Shown piece after piece: positions 17,501 through 24,926 of a DNA stretch of 64,000 bases. Position numbers and translations under genes: made by a program. The notes beneath the pieces were generated by a model. That model was not told where the DNA came from and did no database searches. It saw nothing but the letters and a program-made list of their open reading frames with translations. Origin of the DNA: Planctomycetota bacterium (GTDB lineage Bacteria > Planctomycetota > UBA1135 > GCA-002686595). Location: positions 1 through 64,000 of the forward strand of contig SIAI01000003.1 in assembly GCA_009691855.1 (NCBI GenBank). The letters are read 5' to 3'. Each line of letters starts with the position of its first letter. Within the stretch, counting starts at the first letter, position 1.

Positions 17501-19704
17501 AGGTCGTGCGCTACAGCGGCTACGAAGGCAAGACGCTGAAGCTCGTCGAGCGCGGCGGCGCAGGACTCAAGCGCATGCAGGGCGACGGGGTCAGCCCATT
17601 CGCTGCCGGTCGCGCTTCGTTCCTCCTGTATTACGACTACCCCGTCGGCTGGACCTCGGATGGCACCTGGGAGGCACTCAACACCCGGCTGCTCTTCCAG
17701 ACCTTCATCATCCCGATCTCCGTGCCGGTGCGCGCCGCGGGCGGCGTGACCGGCTTCGAGTCGCCCGCCGAGGGCTCGGCCTTCGCGCAGATCACGCACG
17801 GCGGCGGCGAGTCGGGCAAGACCGAGTGGGTGCGCTACGACGAGATCAGCAGCGAGGGCCACCTCGTGCGCGACGATTCGCTCGGGCTGCTGGAAGCGAA
17901 TGGAGCCGCACATCCCGGGATCGACCCGGGCCGCCCGCCGCCGCCCGTGCAAGGCGGGGGGGGAGGAGGCGGCGGCGGCTTCGCGCTGCGCAGCCTGTTG
18001 CCGAGCCTCGCTCCGCGCGCGCTCGCCACGCCTCCGCCGGCCATTCCCGCGCGCCAGCAGACCGGCGGCCAGTCGTTCTGGTTCCATGCCATAGGCGCCG
18101 AGGAGGACCAGGACTTCCCCGTCGCGCGCGCGATCAACTCGCAGTTCCAGTTCCGCGGCGTGCTGGGCACGTACCAGCACGAACACTCGGCCGGCACGAT
18201 GGTCCTGCCGGTCTTCCGCACCAGCAGCCTGGACGAGACGCAGGGCTACCCCGGGCGCTTCGACGCGGTCATGTTCATGTCCTCGTTCCCCAGCGAGCCG
18301 GGCTTTCCCGGCGTCGTCCAGCACGCGCATCGGCCGTACGAGTTCCTGGCCTACGACTGGCAAGAGGGCGGCGACATCAACACGCCCCAGGCCGTGGCGG
18401 CGGCCAGCAACCTCGGGCAGACCGGCTTCCAGATCTCGCTCACCCATGTGGCCCTCGACGCGCCGCTGGCCGTGCCCTTCGCCGCTGTGCCGATCGGCGA
18501 CGCCGAGCATCCGATCGATAGCCGCCTGCTGACGCGCATGGTGCTGTTCCCTTCGGGCGAGCTGCCGCGCCAGGTCGAGAACGGACAGCTGGGTGGCGAG
18601 GCGGCGAAGAACGGCAAGGGCGGCAAGGGCGCGGTGCCCTCGGCCGTCGTGGACGAGGCGCTCTTCTACCCGAACTTCGGCGTGCAGATCTCCGGCATGC
18701 CGGGTCAGTTCGTGCTGGCGCGCTCGTTCGGCGAGAGCGCAAAGGCTTTCGAGGCCCTGGATCGCGGCCCGGAGTTCGACACCGTGCGCACCACGTTGGG
18801 CGACATCGGCTACAAGCTCGACGCGCTCGCGACGATGCCCGAGCACGGTGGCCTGTTGCGCATCGGCGACGAGCTCCTGTGCTACGACTCCTACGACAAG
18901 GCGAAGTTCGTGTTCACGCTGCCGCCGGGCGGGCGCGGCCTGAGCGGCACCGAGGTCCAGCCGCACCGGCCGGGCGAGGGCATCACCTACGTCGGCGCGC
19001 TCCCGCTGGCGATCCTGGGCGCCAAGGTCGGCGCCGACGATGCGAGCCTGCCGCTGCTCGAGTTCCCGCCGGGCTTCCCGCAAGAGGGCACAGTGTGGAT
19101 CGACGGCGAGCTCGTGCACTACACGCGCGTGCAGCAGAGAGCGCTGGAGATGCCGCGCGCCTCGCGCGAGCCGGGCGAGATGGACGCGAAGGGCCCGGGC
19201 CTGTTCCGCGGCCGCTTCGGCACGCCGCGCGCCGACCACGACGCGGGCACGCCCGTGATCCTGTTCCCCTTCCGCTACTGGGATCGCTGGGCGGACCAGG
19301 CGGATGCGCCGGAGATGGCCTACTACCAGCTCAGCTGCGAGCAGCCCGACGCCTACTGGCGGCGCGCCTTCTGGAAGGTCGGCGACTCGGGCCAGAGCGG
19401 CCCGCAGCTCGCCGTGCTGCAGCGCACGAATCAGGCGACGCCCTGGGACGCGCGGCCCGAGGGCGACAACGGCCTGCGCCTCTTCTTCGACGGCAAGATC
19501 GAGGGCGAGGGCAATCCCATGGGTGCTTCGGGCGGCGGCGTGCAGACCGATCGCGTCGAGTGGCGCGTCTTCGTGCGCCACCTGCAGGGCTCGTTCGATG
19601 CCAACAAGGGCCTGAGTCACGGCTGGAAGACCTCGCCGCGCCTGGAGCTCTTCGGCGTCGACTACATGGGACCGGGGCGCACCTTGTCGCGGGTGGATCG
19701 ATGA
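14560..19704 (+). CDS. gspK: Giant GspK-like minor pseudopilin (1714 aa) with LamG domain and repeated beta motifs
   Basis: ATG 14560 overlaps the gspH stop. The N-terminus HARRG|LAMVAVLLVLVALFVL is a prepilin signal without E at +5, as in GspK. PVNVNTASPEVLTAL at about 354-368 is the SAM-like GspK hallmark, with a second helix set near FTGFEDFLRRL. Beyond about residue 560 it exceeds every ordinary GspK (about 330 aa). It has a LamG-like domain at about 645-770 (MSGMAFSMWIQP, TWSHVEITVDG, MTLLVDGRRAPK). A recurring motif G-[DN]-E-L-hydrophobic...RG..GT....H..G occurs near 161, 793, 1432 and 1510. A Pro/Gly linker (PPPPVQ then nine G) lies near 1128, and more beta-rich sequence follows to the end. 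It should cap the pseudopilus tip with I and J and is exposed for binding. Confidence 0.85.
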   Translation: MHSPLHARRGLAMVAVLLVLVALFVLSAPFLVTVRNADQASGEAADRATLRITLDAAARHAAVKLAASHPSVDPTPYFDDASELAVSSVFPPDFLPTSDPHQALWGIAAEDLAGRIDLASASPHVLANLIGGTARLTSECKQKDGALEISDAGGLLNDGVVCVDNEVIGYAELGPTKLAKLSRGLLVKPGADDKPSSCGPTPPTNHDIGAFVIDQRAWALCEWRIASEKFREYQGIEQVREAKDFVLGTEFGREAFLALERTTTPHGHVRAGERWQRAARVTGDSEGEPQYGCSLPVDDLRWFNPGTTVWITDGDNDELAMVRGSGGGKLVLSEPLQHPFKAWRTIVAPLARTPVNVNTASPEVLTALWTNLKLRGKTARITGGEAQQLVDLAIVSRPFTGFEDFLRRLVLPAGGLDELPADAEVRPAALEELSRQSKLDAQGAKQLQGFIDADDARALYKCALNANDGELEFATMPLCFTSRDVYELELRAALDAPSGIERAHGVRVLDELIVPQRDLLSVWTRQEDFDEAPRLDLAAAAWMTGPNPTSRPDALFGSVASARWPTRARAQLGPHDTAPSIDPLADEQTKVYTFAKRADDDGWAQLAPYREDAAARRASYALHFDDESKSLEGHYLPDGTAPLELEKLGWNGAGKLMSGMAFSMWIQPRELADGAVLLDVGGQFSDSDRLTLLFEKGDLVLRVLDGAGDHPQTTFKERAEIHFPLSGEGPGMPRETWSHVEITVDGTRPDQMTLLVDGRRAPKTYGLTRLVGAVTGESDTLQVESTDGFPDKCVLRIGNELIEAEKKGPKAFRARYQSTGENAGFGGRIARELFSGSPELNTGISKAIDHPSGSTVQLYGYSLPIFSNVPNVGSTLRDELPLFAVARVVGTVVSGSEKVETQMEAITFQGDLFSSGNGFDTKGDDLEGLLLETVDPGRSVEDTMGAFSKSGGYAAILGVPWQDGNGQPAKDMNGARVGGVEVVRYSGYEGKTLKLVERGGAGLKRMQGDGVSPFAAGRASFLLYYDYPVGWTSDGTWEALNTRLLFQTFIIPISVPVRAAGGVTGFESPAEGSAFAQITHGGGESGKTEWVRYDEISSEGHLVRDDSLGLLEANGAAHPGIDPGRPPPPVQGGGGGGGGGFALRSLLPSLAPRALATPPPAIPARQQTGGQSFWFHAIGAEEDQDFPVARAINSQFQFRGVLGTYQHEHSAGTMVLPVFRTSSLDETQGYPGRFDAVMFMSSFPSEPGFPGVVQHAHRPYEFLAYDWQEGGDINTPQAVAAASNLGQTGFQISLTHVALDAPLAVPFAAVPIGDAEHPIDSRLLTRMVLFPSGELPRQVENGQLGGEAAKNGKGGKGAVPSAVVDEALFYPNFGVQISGMPGQFVLARSFGESAKAFEALDRGPEFDTVRTTLGDIGYKLDALATMPEHGGLLRIGDELLCYDSYDKAKFVFTLPPGGRGLSGTEVQPHRPGEGITYVGALPLAILGAKVGADDASLPLLEFPPGFPQEGTVWIDGELVHYTRVQQRALEMPRASREPGEMDAKGPGLFRGRFGTPRADHDAGTPVILFPFRYWDRWADQADAPEMAYYQLSCEQPDAYWRRAFWKVGDSGQSGPQLAVLQRTNQATPWDARPEGDNGLRLFFDGKIEGEGNPMGASGGGVQTDRVEWRVFVRHLQGSFDANKGLSHGWKTSPRLELFGVDYMGPGRTLSRVDR

Positions 19705-20771
19705 GCGCCGTGCGTCGCGCCGGGTTCACGCTGGTCGAGCTGCTGCTCGCCACCGCGCTGTTCTCGATCCTGATCCTGGTGCTGCTGCGCCTGGTGGACA
19801 CCTCGATGACCATCTGGAGCCGCACCGATCAGAGCCGCGAGCTGGCCGAGATCGGCGGCACGGTGATGGACATGCTGGCCGGCGACCTGCACGCGCTCGA
19901 AAGCGGCGCGCGCGGCGATCTGCTGGCCGACTGGCGGCTCCACGACCTGGATCGCGATGGCGTCGAGGGCGCGCCCGCGCAGCGCCTGCGCATGGTGCGC
20001 ACGCTGGGCGCGGCCGGGCTGCAGCGCCTCGCCAAGGGCGCGCCGGGGATGGGCTTCGAGACCTTCGAGCGCGCTCTGGCCGAGGTCGGCTGGACCTGGC
20101 TGCCGAGCGTGAGCGCGAACCTCGAGGAGCGTCCGATCGGCACCCTGCTGCGCGGTGAACGCCTGGTGGGGGACAAGGACACGCTCTCCTTCTTCGATCC
20201 GAACTTCTTCGGCGCCAGCGGCAAGCCCGTGCCCGGCAGTCTGCTCGAGGTGACCAGCGGCGTCCTGTGGTTCGACGCGTGGTTCGCCAGCCAGACCTCG
20301 CTGGTGGGCGACGCCTGGACCCTGGGCGACGAGCTCGCGCACTGCGCCGCCAGCTGGGACGCGTGGGGCAAGCAGCGCCCGAACGACGAGCTCACCTTCT
20401 TCAACCGCGCCGCGGCCGGCATGCCGCAGGCGAAGGACGTCCCGCTCCTGCCGCGGCGCCTGCGCATCGAGCTCGAGTTCGAGCGCGTCAGCGACCTGCG
20501 CTTGCGCACGCGCCTGGCGGTCGCGGCGGGCGTGGAGGACTCGCAGTTCGACGTGCGCGACGGGCGCAAGCTACCCGGCGAAGGGCGTCACCTGTTGCTC
20601 GGCGACGAGTGGGTGCGCGTCACGGCCTTGAACGAGAACCGCGTCAGCGTCGCGCGCGGCCAGCGCGGCACGAAGGCCGCGGCGCATCCGGTCGAGACCC
20701 TGGTGCACCACGGCTGGCCGGTGGTGCGCGAGGTCCCGGTGGACGTGACGCGCGAGGACTGGGACCTGTGA
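19701..20771 (+). CDS. gspJ: GspJ-type minor pseudopilin
   Basis: 356 aa; ATG 19701 overlaps the gspK stop. Signal VRRAG|FTLVE with cleavage after G8 and E13 at +5, helix LLLATALFSILILVLLRLV. Length and place between K and I fit GspJ, although most GspJ proteins are about 200 aa. Near residue 296 it carries the motif HLLLGDEWVRV...VARGQRGTKAAAHP, which recurs several times in the neighbouring giant GspK. The two proteins would therefore share a beta module at the pseudopilus tip. Confidence 0.85.
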   Translation: MSAVRRAGFTLVELLLATALFSILILVLLRLVDTSMTIWSRTDQSRELAEIGGTVMDMLAGDLHALESGARGDLLADWRLHDLDRDGVEGAPAQRLRMVRTLGAAGLQRLAKGAPGMGFETFERALAEVGWTWLPSVSANLEERPIGTLLRGERLVGDKDTLSFFDPNFFGASGKPVPGSLLEVTSGVLWFDAWFASQTSLVGDAWTLGDELAHCAASWDAWGKQRPNDELTFFNRAAAGMPQAKDVPLLPRRLRIELEFERVSDLRLRTRLAVAAGVEDSQFDVRDGRKLPGEGRHLLLGDEWVRVTALNENRVSVARGQRGTKAAAHPVETLVHHGWPVVREVPVDVTREDWDL

Positions 20772-21250
20772 GGCCCTCGCGACCCAACGCGCGCGCCGGC
20801 TTCACGCTGGTCGAGGTCGTGCTGGCGATGTTCGTGCTGCTGATCGGCATGACCTCGATCCTGGGCATGCTGTCCTTCGGCGCGGCGCTCGCGCGCACCG
20901 CGGCGCTGCGCAACGGCGCGGCCGGCGCGATCGAGGCCATCGTGGCCGACCTCGAGGAGCGGCACTTTCCGCTCGAGCTCGACGAGCAGGGCGACGAGGT
21001 CGCCGGCGACCCGACCGACGTCGTGGACCGTCCCGTGCCCGGCTTCGCGGGCCTGAGCTACGGCACGCACTCCACGCCCAACCCCGAGAACCCGCTGGAG
21101 TACCGCGTGGACGTGGAGATGCGCTGGACCACCGGCGGCACCACGCGCACGAAGAGCTTCCGCACCCTGCTGCTGCGCGAGGTGCCCTTCGGCGAGCGCC
21201 TGCGTCAGCGCCTCGTCGAGCACAAGACGCCGCAGAAGAAGAAGGAATGA
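20768..21250 (+). CDS. gspI: GspI-type minor pseudopilin
   Basis: 160 aa from GTG 20768, overlapping the gspJ stop (GTGA). Signal PNARAG|FTLVE (cut after G11, E16 at +5) and helix VVLAMFVLLIGMTSILGML are typical of GspI/PilV. The C-terminal half (YRVDVEMRWTTGGTTRTKSFRTLLL) matches the GspI pattern of a strand ending in V.V.W..G...... It should nucleate the tip complex with J and K. The pseudopilin order G-H-K-J-I differs from the common G-H-I-J-K, and I and K are exchanged. Confidence 0.87.
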   Translation: MRPSRPNARAGFTLVEVVLAMFVLLIGMTSILGMLSFGAALARTAALRNGAAGAIEAIVADLEERHFPLELDEQGDEVAGDPTDVVDRPVPGFAGLSYGTHSTPNPENPLEYRVDVEMRWTTGGTTRTKSFRTLLLREVPFGERLRQRLVEHKTPQKKKE

Positions 21251-22818
21251 GCCCCATGAAGATCGCCCCGTACCTGGTCGTCTCGTTCTTCGCCGCGCTG
21301 GCGCTCGCCGAGCGACCCGCGGCCCAGGAAGCCGCCGCCGCCGCGCCCAGCACGATGCTGCGCCTGAAGAGCGGCGCGATCGCCTTCGGCTCGATCCTCG
21401 CGCACGACCCGGAGGGCATCCATTTCAGGCTGCTGGAGAACGGCGGCGAGGTGCCGCTGCCGTGGGGCGTGCTCGACCCGACCGAGGCCGAGGAGATGCG
21501 CCTGCGCTACGGCTACGTCGAGGCCGAGGCCGAGGAGCTCTTGATCGACGCCGACCGGCTGCAGCTCGCCGACGGCCGCGAGCTCGTCGGGCGCATCGTC
21601 AACCGCACCGACACGCACCTGTGGATCAAGCGCGCGGAGGCCACCGTGCCGATCGCCAAGAACGACGTGCGCGGCGCGATCACCAACGTGCAGGCGCCGG
21701 CGCTGGACATCTTCACCAAGGAGGAGCTGTACCAGGACAAGGCCTTCGAGCTGCAGGGCCGGCTCGGAGCCCAGGGCCGTCCGGGGGCCGCGGCGCACGA
21801 CGAGCTGGCGAAGTTCTCCGAGCGTCTGTTCGACTTCGCGCACGCGCTCGAGCACTACCAGCGCGCGGCCGAGCGCGACCCCGCCTACGACGCCACGCGC
21901 CTCGAGCAAGCCATCGCGCGCTGCAAGGAGAAGGCGGCCCTGCAGCAGCAGGTCGACCACCTGGCCGAGATCGACCTGCGCCGCGCGCAGAAGCGCTACG
22001 ACAAGGCGATCGAGCTCATGGGCCAGTTTCGCGCGCTGTATCCGAAGAGCCCGCTGCTCACGGACCTCGCCAAGCTGCAGGACCGCGTGGCCAAGTCGCA
22101 GGAGCGCGACCTGCGCGAGGCGATCATCAGCCGCTGGCATTTCTGGACCTTGCGCCTGGCGCGCGAGGCCGGGCGCAAGACGAACTTCGAGGAGGTCCAG
22201 GGCTACCTCGACGAGAAGATGGGCGAGGACATCGCGCAGAAGGTGCGCGCCGACGTGCTCACGATCGCGCCCAAGATCGAGGCCGACCAGGTGCGGCGCC
22301 TGTGGGGTGCGCGCAAGGGCGGCGACTACCACCTGGCGACCTACAGCCTGGGCACCTGGCTGCTGGGCGAGGGTGCGCGCGCCGAGCTCGACCAGACCAA
22401 GGAGAAGAAGGAAGCGGAGCCCGAGAAGGGCACCCAGTCGGAGGCGCGCAAGCGCCTGGAGGAGCGCATCAAGCGCTACATCGACAACCAGAAGCTCACG
22501 CGCCAGCAGGCGCAGCAGGACGACAAGAGCGAGGACCCGCAGGCCTTCTGGGAGGGCTGGAACTCGGCCGGCCGCGCGCAGTGGATCCTGGCCTACTACG
22601 CCGAGAAGGCGGGCGACTTCCGCGACCTGGTGGCGCGCTTCGAGAACTGCCGCGAGTGCGGCGGGACCGGCGCGCGGGACCTGCTCTTCGCCGGCAACGC
22701 GGGCAACGCCCAGAACGGCGCCAACGGCAAGGTGGGCGGCGGACAGGCCGGTGAGGTGCTCGTGCCCTGTCCGACCTGCCACACGATCGGCATCGTGCGC
22801 CGCGTGCGCTATCGTTAG
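21247..22818 (+). CDS. Exported TPR protein with a C-terminal CxxC..CxxC zinc-finger
   Basis: 523 aa; ATG 21247 overlaps the gspI stop, and a second ATG at 21256 is equally possible. A signal peptide (PYLVVSFFAALALA) ends near residue 25-30. Two SHD1/SH3-like beta segments follow (MLRLKSGAIAFGSIL; LQLADGRELVGRIVNRTDTHLWIK), then helical repeats with a DPAYDATRLEQA-type TPR and a Lys/Glu-rich helix. The C-terminus has CRECGGTG (about C468-C471) and CPTCHTIG (about C508-C511), two halves of a DnaJ-type zinc finger separated by a Gly/Asn-rich loop. No named family. It is translationally linked to the pseudopilin genes, so a role in this system is likely. Confidence 0.75.
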   Translation: MSPMKIAPYLVVSFFAALALAERPAAQEAAAAAPSTMLRLKSGAIAFGSILAHDPEGIHFRLLENGGEVPLPWGVLDPTEAEEMRLRYGYVEAEAEELLIDADRLQLADGRELVGRIVNRTDTHLWIKRAEATVPIAKNDVRGAITNVQAPALDIFTKEELYQDKAFELQGRLGAQGRPGAAAHDELAKFSERLFDFAHALEHYQRAAERDPAYDATRLEQAIARCKEKAALQQQVDHLAEIDLRRAQKRYDKAIELMGQFRALYPKSPLLTDLAKLQDRVAKSQERDLREAIISRWHFWTLRLAREAGRKTNFEEVQGYLDEKMGEDIAQKVRADVLTIAPKIEADQVRRLWGARKGGDYHLATYSLGTWLLGEGARAELDQTKEKKEAEPEKGTQSEARKRLEERIKRYIDNQKLTRQQAQQDDKSEDPQAFWEGWNSAGRAQWILAYYAEKAGDFRDLVARFENCRECGGTGARDLLFAGNAGNAQNGANGKVGGGQAGEVLVPCPTCHTIGIVRRVRYR

Positions 22819-22822
22819 CGCG

Positions 22823-23893
22823 ATGAAGCACTCGATCGCTGGCGCGCGCAGCGCGGGCGCGCTGGCGGCCGTCGGCTGGCTGGCTCTAGCTTGCGCGGCG
22901 CAGAAGGTCTCCAGTCCGCCCACGCCGCCGCCCTACGCGCCGCAGGTCAAGGCCAGCGCGTCTGCGGCGCTCGCTAGCGAGCCGCTCACGCCGCTCGCGG
23001 AGCCCGTGGCTGCGCTCGCCATGCCGCCACAGGAACCGGCGAAGAAGCCTGAGGCACAGCCCGAGGCGCTCGCGTCGAAGCCCGAGCTCAAGCGCGGACC
23101 GCTGGGCACGATCGCGGGGCAGCCGCTAGAGGCCGAGGAGCTGCTGCTCGAGCTGGGGGACGCCTCGCCGCGCGGCCTGTTCCTGGTGGTGGACAAGCTC
23201 GTCGCCGCGCACCTCGCGCTGGCCGAGGCCTCGCGCCTGGGGATGCGCCTCGACCAGAACGAGGTCGAGCAGCGCTACCTGGAGGCCAAGAAGCAGCTCG
23301 AGGACGAGGCCGCGCGCGGCAAGAAGCCGCGCGCGCTCGAAGAGTTCATCCGCCGCGAGCTGGGCTTCGAGCCCGGCGCGTACCTCGAGCGCGTGCGCCG
23401 CGGGGTCATCCGTCAGATGCTGGCCGAGCGCGCCGTGCGCGCCGGCTCGTTGGCGAGCGAGACGTTGGCTGTCCGCTTGATCGTCGTGCTGGGCGAGGAG
23501 CAGATGAAAGCTGTGCAGGCGGCTCTGGCCGCCGGGCGCGACTTCGGCGAAGTCGCGCGGGAGTTCAGCGTCGACGACTCCAAGGAAGTGGGCGGCCTGG
23601 TGCCCTTCGTGGTGCGTGAGGAGCGCTCGCCGCTGGCGGCGCTCGCCTTTCGCACGCCGGTGGGCGAGCTCGGCGGCCCCATGCCGATCTCCGACCACCA
23701 GTTCTTGCTGCGCGTGGAGGAAAAGCGCGCGCCGATCGAGGGCGATTGGGCGACGATCGAGGCCAAGGTGTTGGCCTCCCTGCGCGAGCACCCGGTCGAG
23801 ACCTCCGAGTTCGTGCACTGGAAGATCGAGACCCAGGCGCGCTATCCGATCGACCTGGGGCGCTTGTGGAGCCTGGTCGGCGCCGCGCGATGA
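22823..23893 (+). CDS. Lipoprotein with parvulin-type (SurA/PrsA-like) peptidyl-prolyl isomerase domain
   Basis: 356 aa from ATG 22823, four bases after the previous stop. Lipobox LALAC with C24, then a Pro/Ala-rich linker to about 90. Residues about 95-205 are SurA_N-like helices (ELLLELGDASPRGLFLVVDKLVAAHLALAEA). Residues 212-300 form the rotamase domain (ALAAGRDFGEVAREFSVDD, GGLVPFV, PLAALAFRTPVGELGGPM, FLLRVEEKRAP), where the usual GGDLG is GGLVP. It is likely a periplasmic or outer-membrane-tethered foldase that may help fold secreted substrates or pseudopilins. Function in this operon is inferred from position. Confidence 0.83.
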   Translation: MKHSIAGARSAGALAAVGWLALACAAQKVSSPPTPPPYAPQVKASASAALASEPLTPLAEPVAALAMPPQEPAKKPEAQPEALASKPELKRGPLGTIAGQPLEAEELLLELGDASPRGLFLVVDKLVAAHLALAEASRLGMRLDQNEVEQRYLEAKKQLEDEAARGKKPRALEEFIRRELGFEPGAYLERVRRGVIRQMLAERAVRAGSLASETLAVRLIVVLGEEQMKAVQAALAAGRDFGEVAREFSVDDSKEVGGLVPFVVREERSPLAALAFRTPVGELGGPMPISDHQFLLRVEEKRAPIEGDWATIEAKVLASLREHPVETSEFVHWKIETQARYPIDLGRLWSLVGAAR

Positions 23894-23942
23894 GGCCCGC
23901 GCTTGATCTCCCTTCACGGGTAGTCGATCCTCTGCGCCCGCA

Positions 23943-24584
23943 ATGGAGAGCGTCGTGAGCGAGCCCAGCGTGCCGGAAGCCTCCGGCGCGGTCCCTACAG
24001 TCACCGAGCCGGTGCCCGAGGCCGCGCCGGAGAAGGCCCGTCTCGGTCCGGGCGAGGCCAAGAACGACGAGCAGCTCACGCGCGAGCTGGCGGTGCTCCT
24101 GTTCGCGGCCAGCGAGCCGCTGTCGCCCGCGCGGCTGGTGGAGCTGCTCGAGCGTCCCGCGCCTGCGCGCGTTCCGGCGGCGCTCGAGCGCCTCGGTGCC
24201 CAGCTCGAGGCCGCGGGCCTGCCGGTCGTGCTGCGCAAGATCGCCGGGGCCTGGCGCCTGCTGTCCGATCCCGAGTTCTCGCACGTGGTGGGGCGTCTAC
24301 TGGCCGAGCCCAAGCCCGAGCGCATCAGCGCCGCCGCCCTGGAGACGCTGGCGATCATCGCCTACCGCCAGCCGGTCTCGAAGGCCGAGATCGAGGCCAT
24401 CCGCGGCGTGCAAGCCGGGCCCGTGCTGCGCAGCCTGGTGGATCGTGGCCTGGTGCGCATCAGCGGCCGAGCCGACTTGCCGGGCTCGCCGCTCCTGTAC
24501 GCCACCACCCAGTCCTTCCTGGAACGCTTCGGCCTCGCGGCGCTCAAGGAACTGCCGCGCGACGGCGAGCTGAACGAGGACTGA
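23943..24584 (+). CDS. scpB: Segregation and condensation protein B
   Basis: 213 aa. After an acidic, alanine-rich N-terminal tail (1-40) comes the double winged-helix ScpB fold: LTRELAVLLFAASEPLSPARL, ISAAALETLAIIAYRQPVSKAEIEAIRGV and LVRISGRADLPGSPLLYATT are all family-diagnostic. It joins SMC and ScpA in the condensin complex. scpA is not adjacent here. The last two bases before the stop and the stop itself coincide with the first bases of a dispersed repeat (24581), so the C-terminus may have been set by that element. Confidence 0.94.
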   Translation: MESVVSEPSVPEASGAVPTVTEPVPEAAPEKARLGPGEAKNDEQLTRELAVLLFAASEPLSPARLVELLERPAPARVPAALERLGAQLEAAGLPVVLRKIAGAWRLLSDPEFSHVVGRLLAEPKPERISAAALETLAIIAYRQPVSKAEIEAIRGVQAGPVLRSLVDRGLVRISGRADLPGSPLLYATTQSFLERFGLAALKELPRDGELNED

Positions 24585-24810
24585 TCTTCTACTCGCATGA
24601 GTCTTCGTCTGGCGCGAGCGTTTCGGCACCGGAAGAGCGAGATGCACCGCGGAGGACGCGGAGAGGCGCAGAGGAAGAGAGGAACTGAGGAAGTAAGGAC
24701 GGGGGCCTCCCGGGTCGAACCCTGTTCGCCTACTCCGCGTTCCCCCGCGTCTCCGCCGTGCGCTTTTCCTCCGTTTGGGTTGCGGGCAGGGCCCGCGCCG
24801 AGAGCGCGAG
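24581..24810. repeat. GCGGAGG-type palindromic repeat, copy A
   Basis: About 230 bp closely matching copy C at 60099-60318, starting at the same base (CTGATCTTCTACTCGC, which includes the scpB stop). The left half has CCGCGGAGGACGCGGAGAGG (24647-24666) and the right half CTCCGCGTTCCCCCGCGTCT (24733-24752), roughly complementary. The centre GGGGGCCTCCCGGG (24700-24713) is shared with copy B. No ORF or transposase lies inside, so it resembles a non-autonomous palindromic element. Confidence 0.8.
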
Positions 24811-24845
24811 CAAGAATCCCGCGCCGCTCCACGCCCGCGTGCCGG

Positions 24846-24875
24846 TTGCGCACCCCTCCGCGACACCCGTAGACT
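24846..24875 (+). promoter_or_regulatory. Possible promoter of the PpiD-like gene
   Basis: TTGCGC (24846-24851), an 18-bp spacer and TAGACT (24870-24875), about 50 bp before the ATG at 24927. The -35 is poor. The rest of the 24811-24926 gap shows nothing else. Confidence 0.35.
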
Positions 24876-24926
24876 CTGCCCTTTGCCCCCTGGCCCCGCC
24901 CCACTCTCGGGGCGGCGCGGAGGATC

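Noticed and set aside
14281-19620. A 1779-codon open frame on the minus strand
   Set aside because: It is antisense to the giant GspK gene and contains no recognisable domain. Its residue pattern (Arg/Ala/His/Gln/Glu-rich) is what the complement of GC-rich codons gives.
24597-24872. A 91-codon frame inside repeat copy A
   Set aside because: It is entirely repeat sequence and is not kept open in copies B or C.
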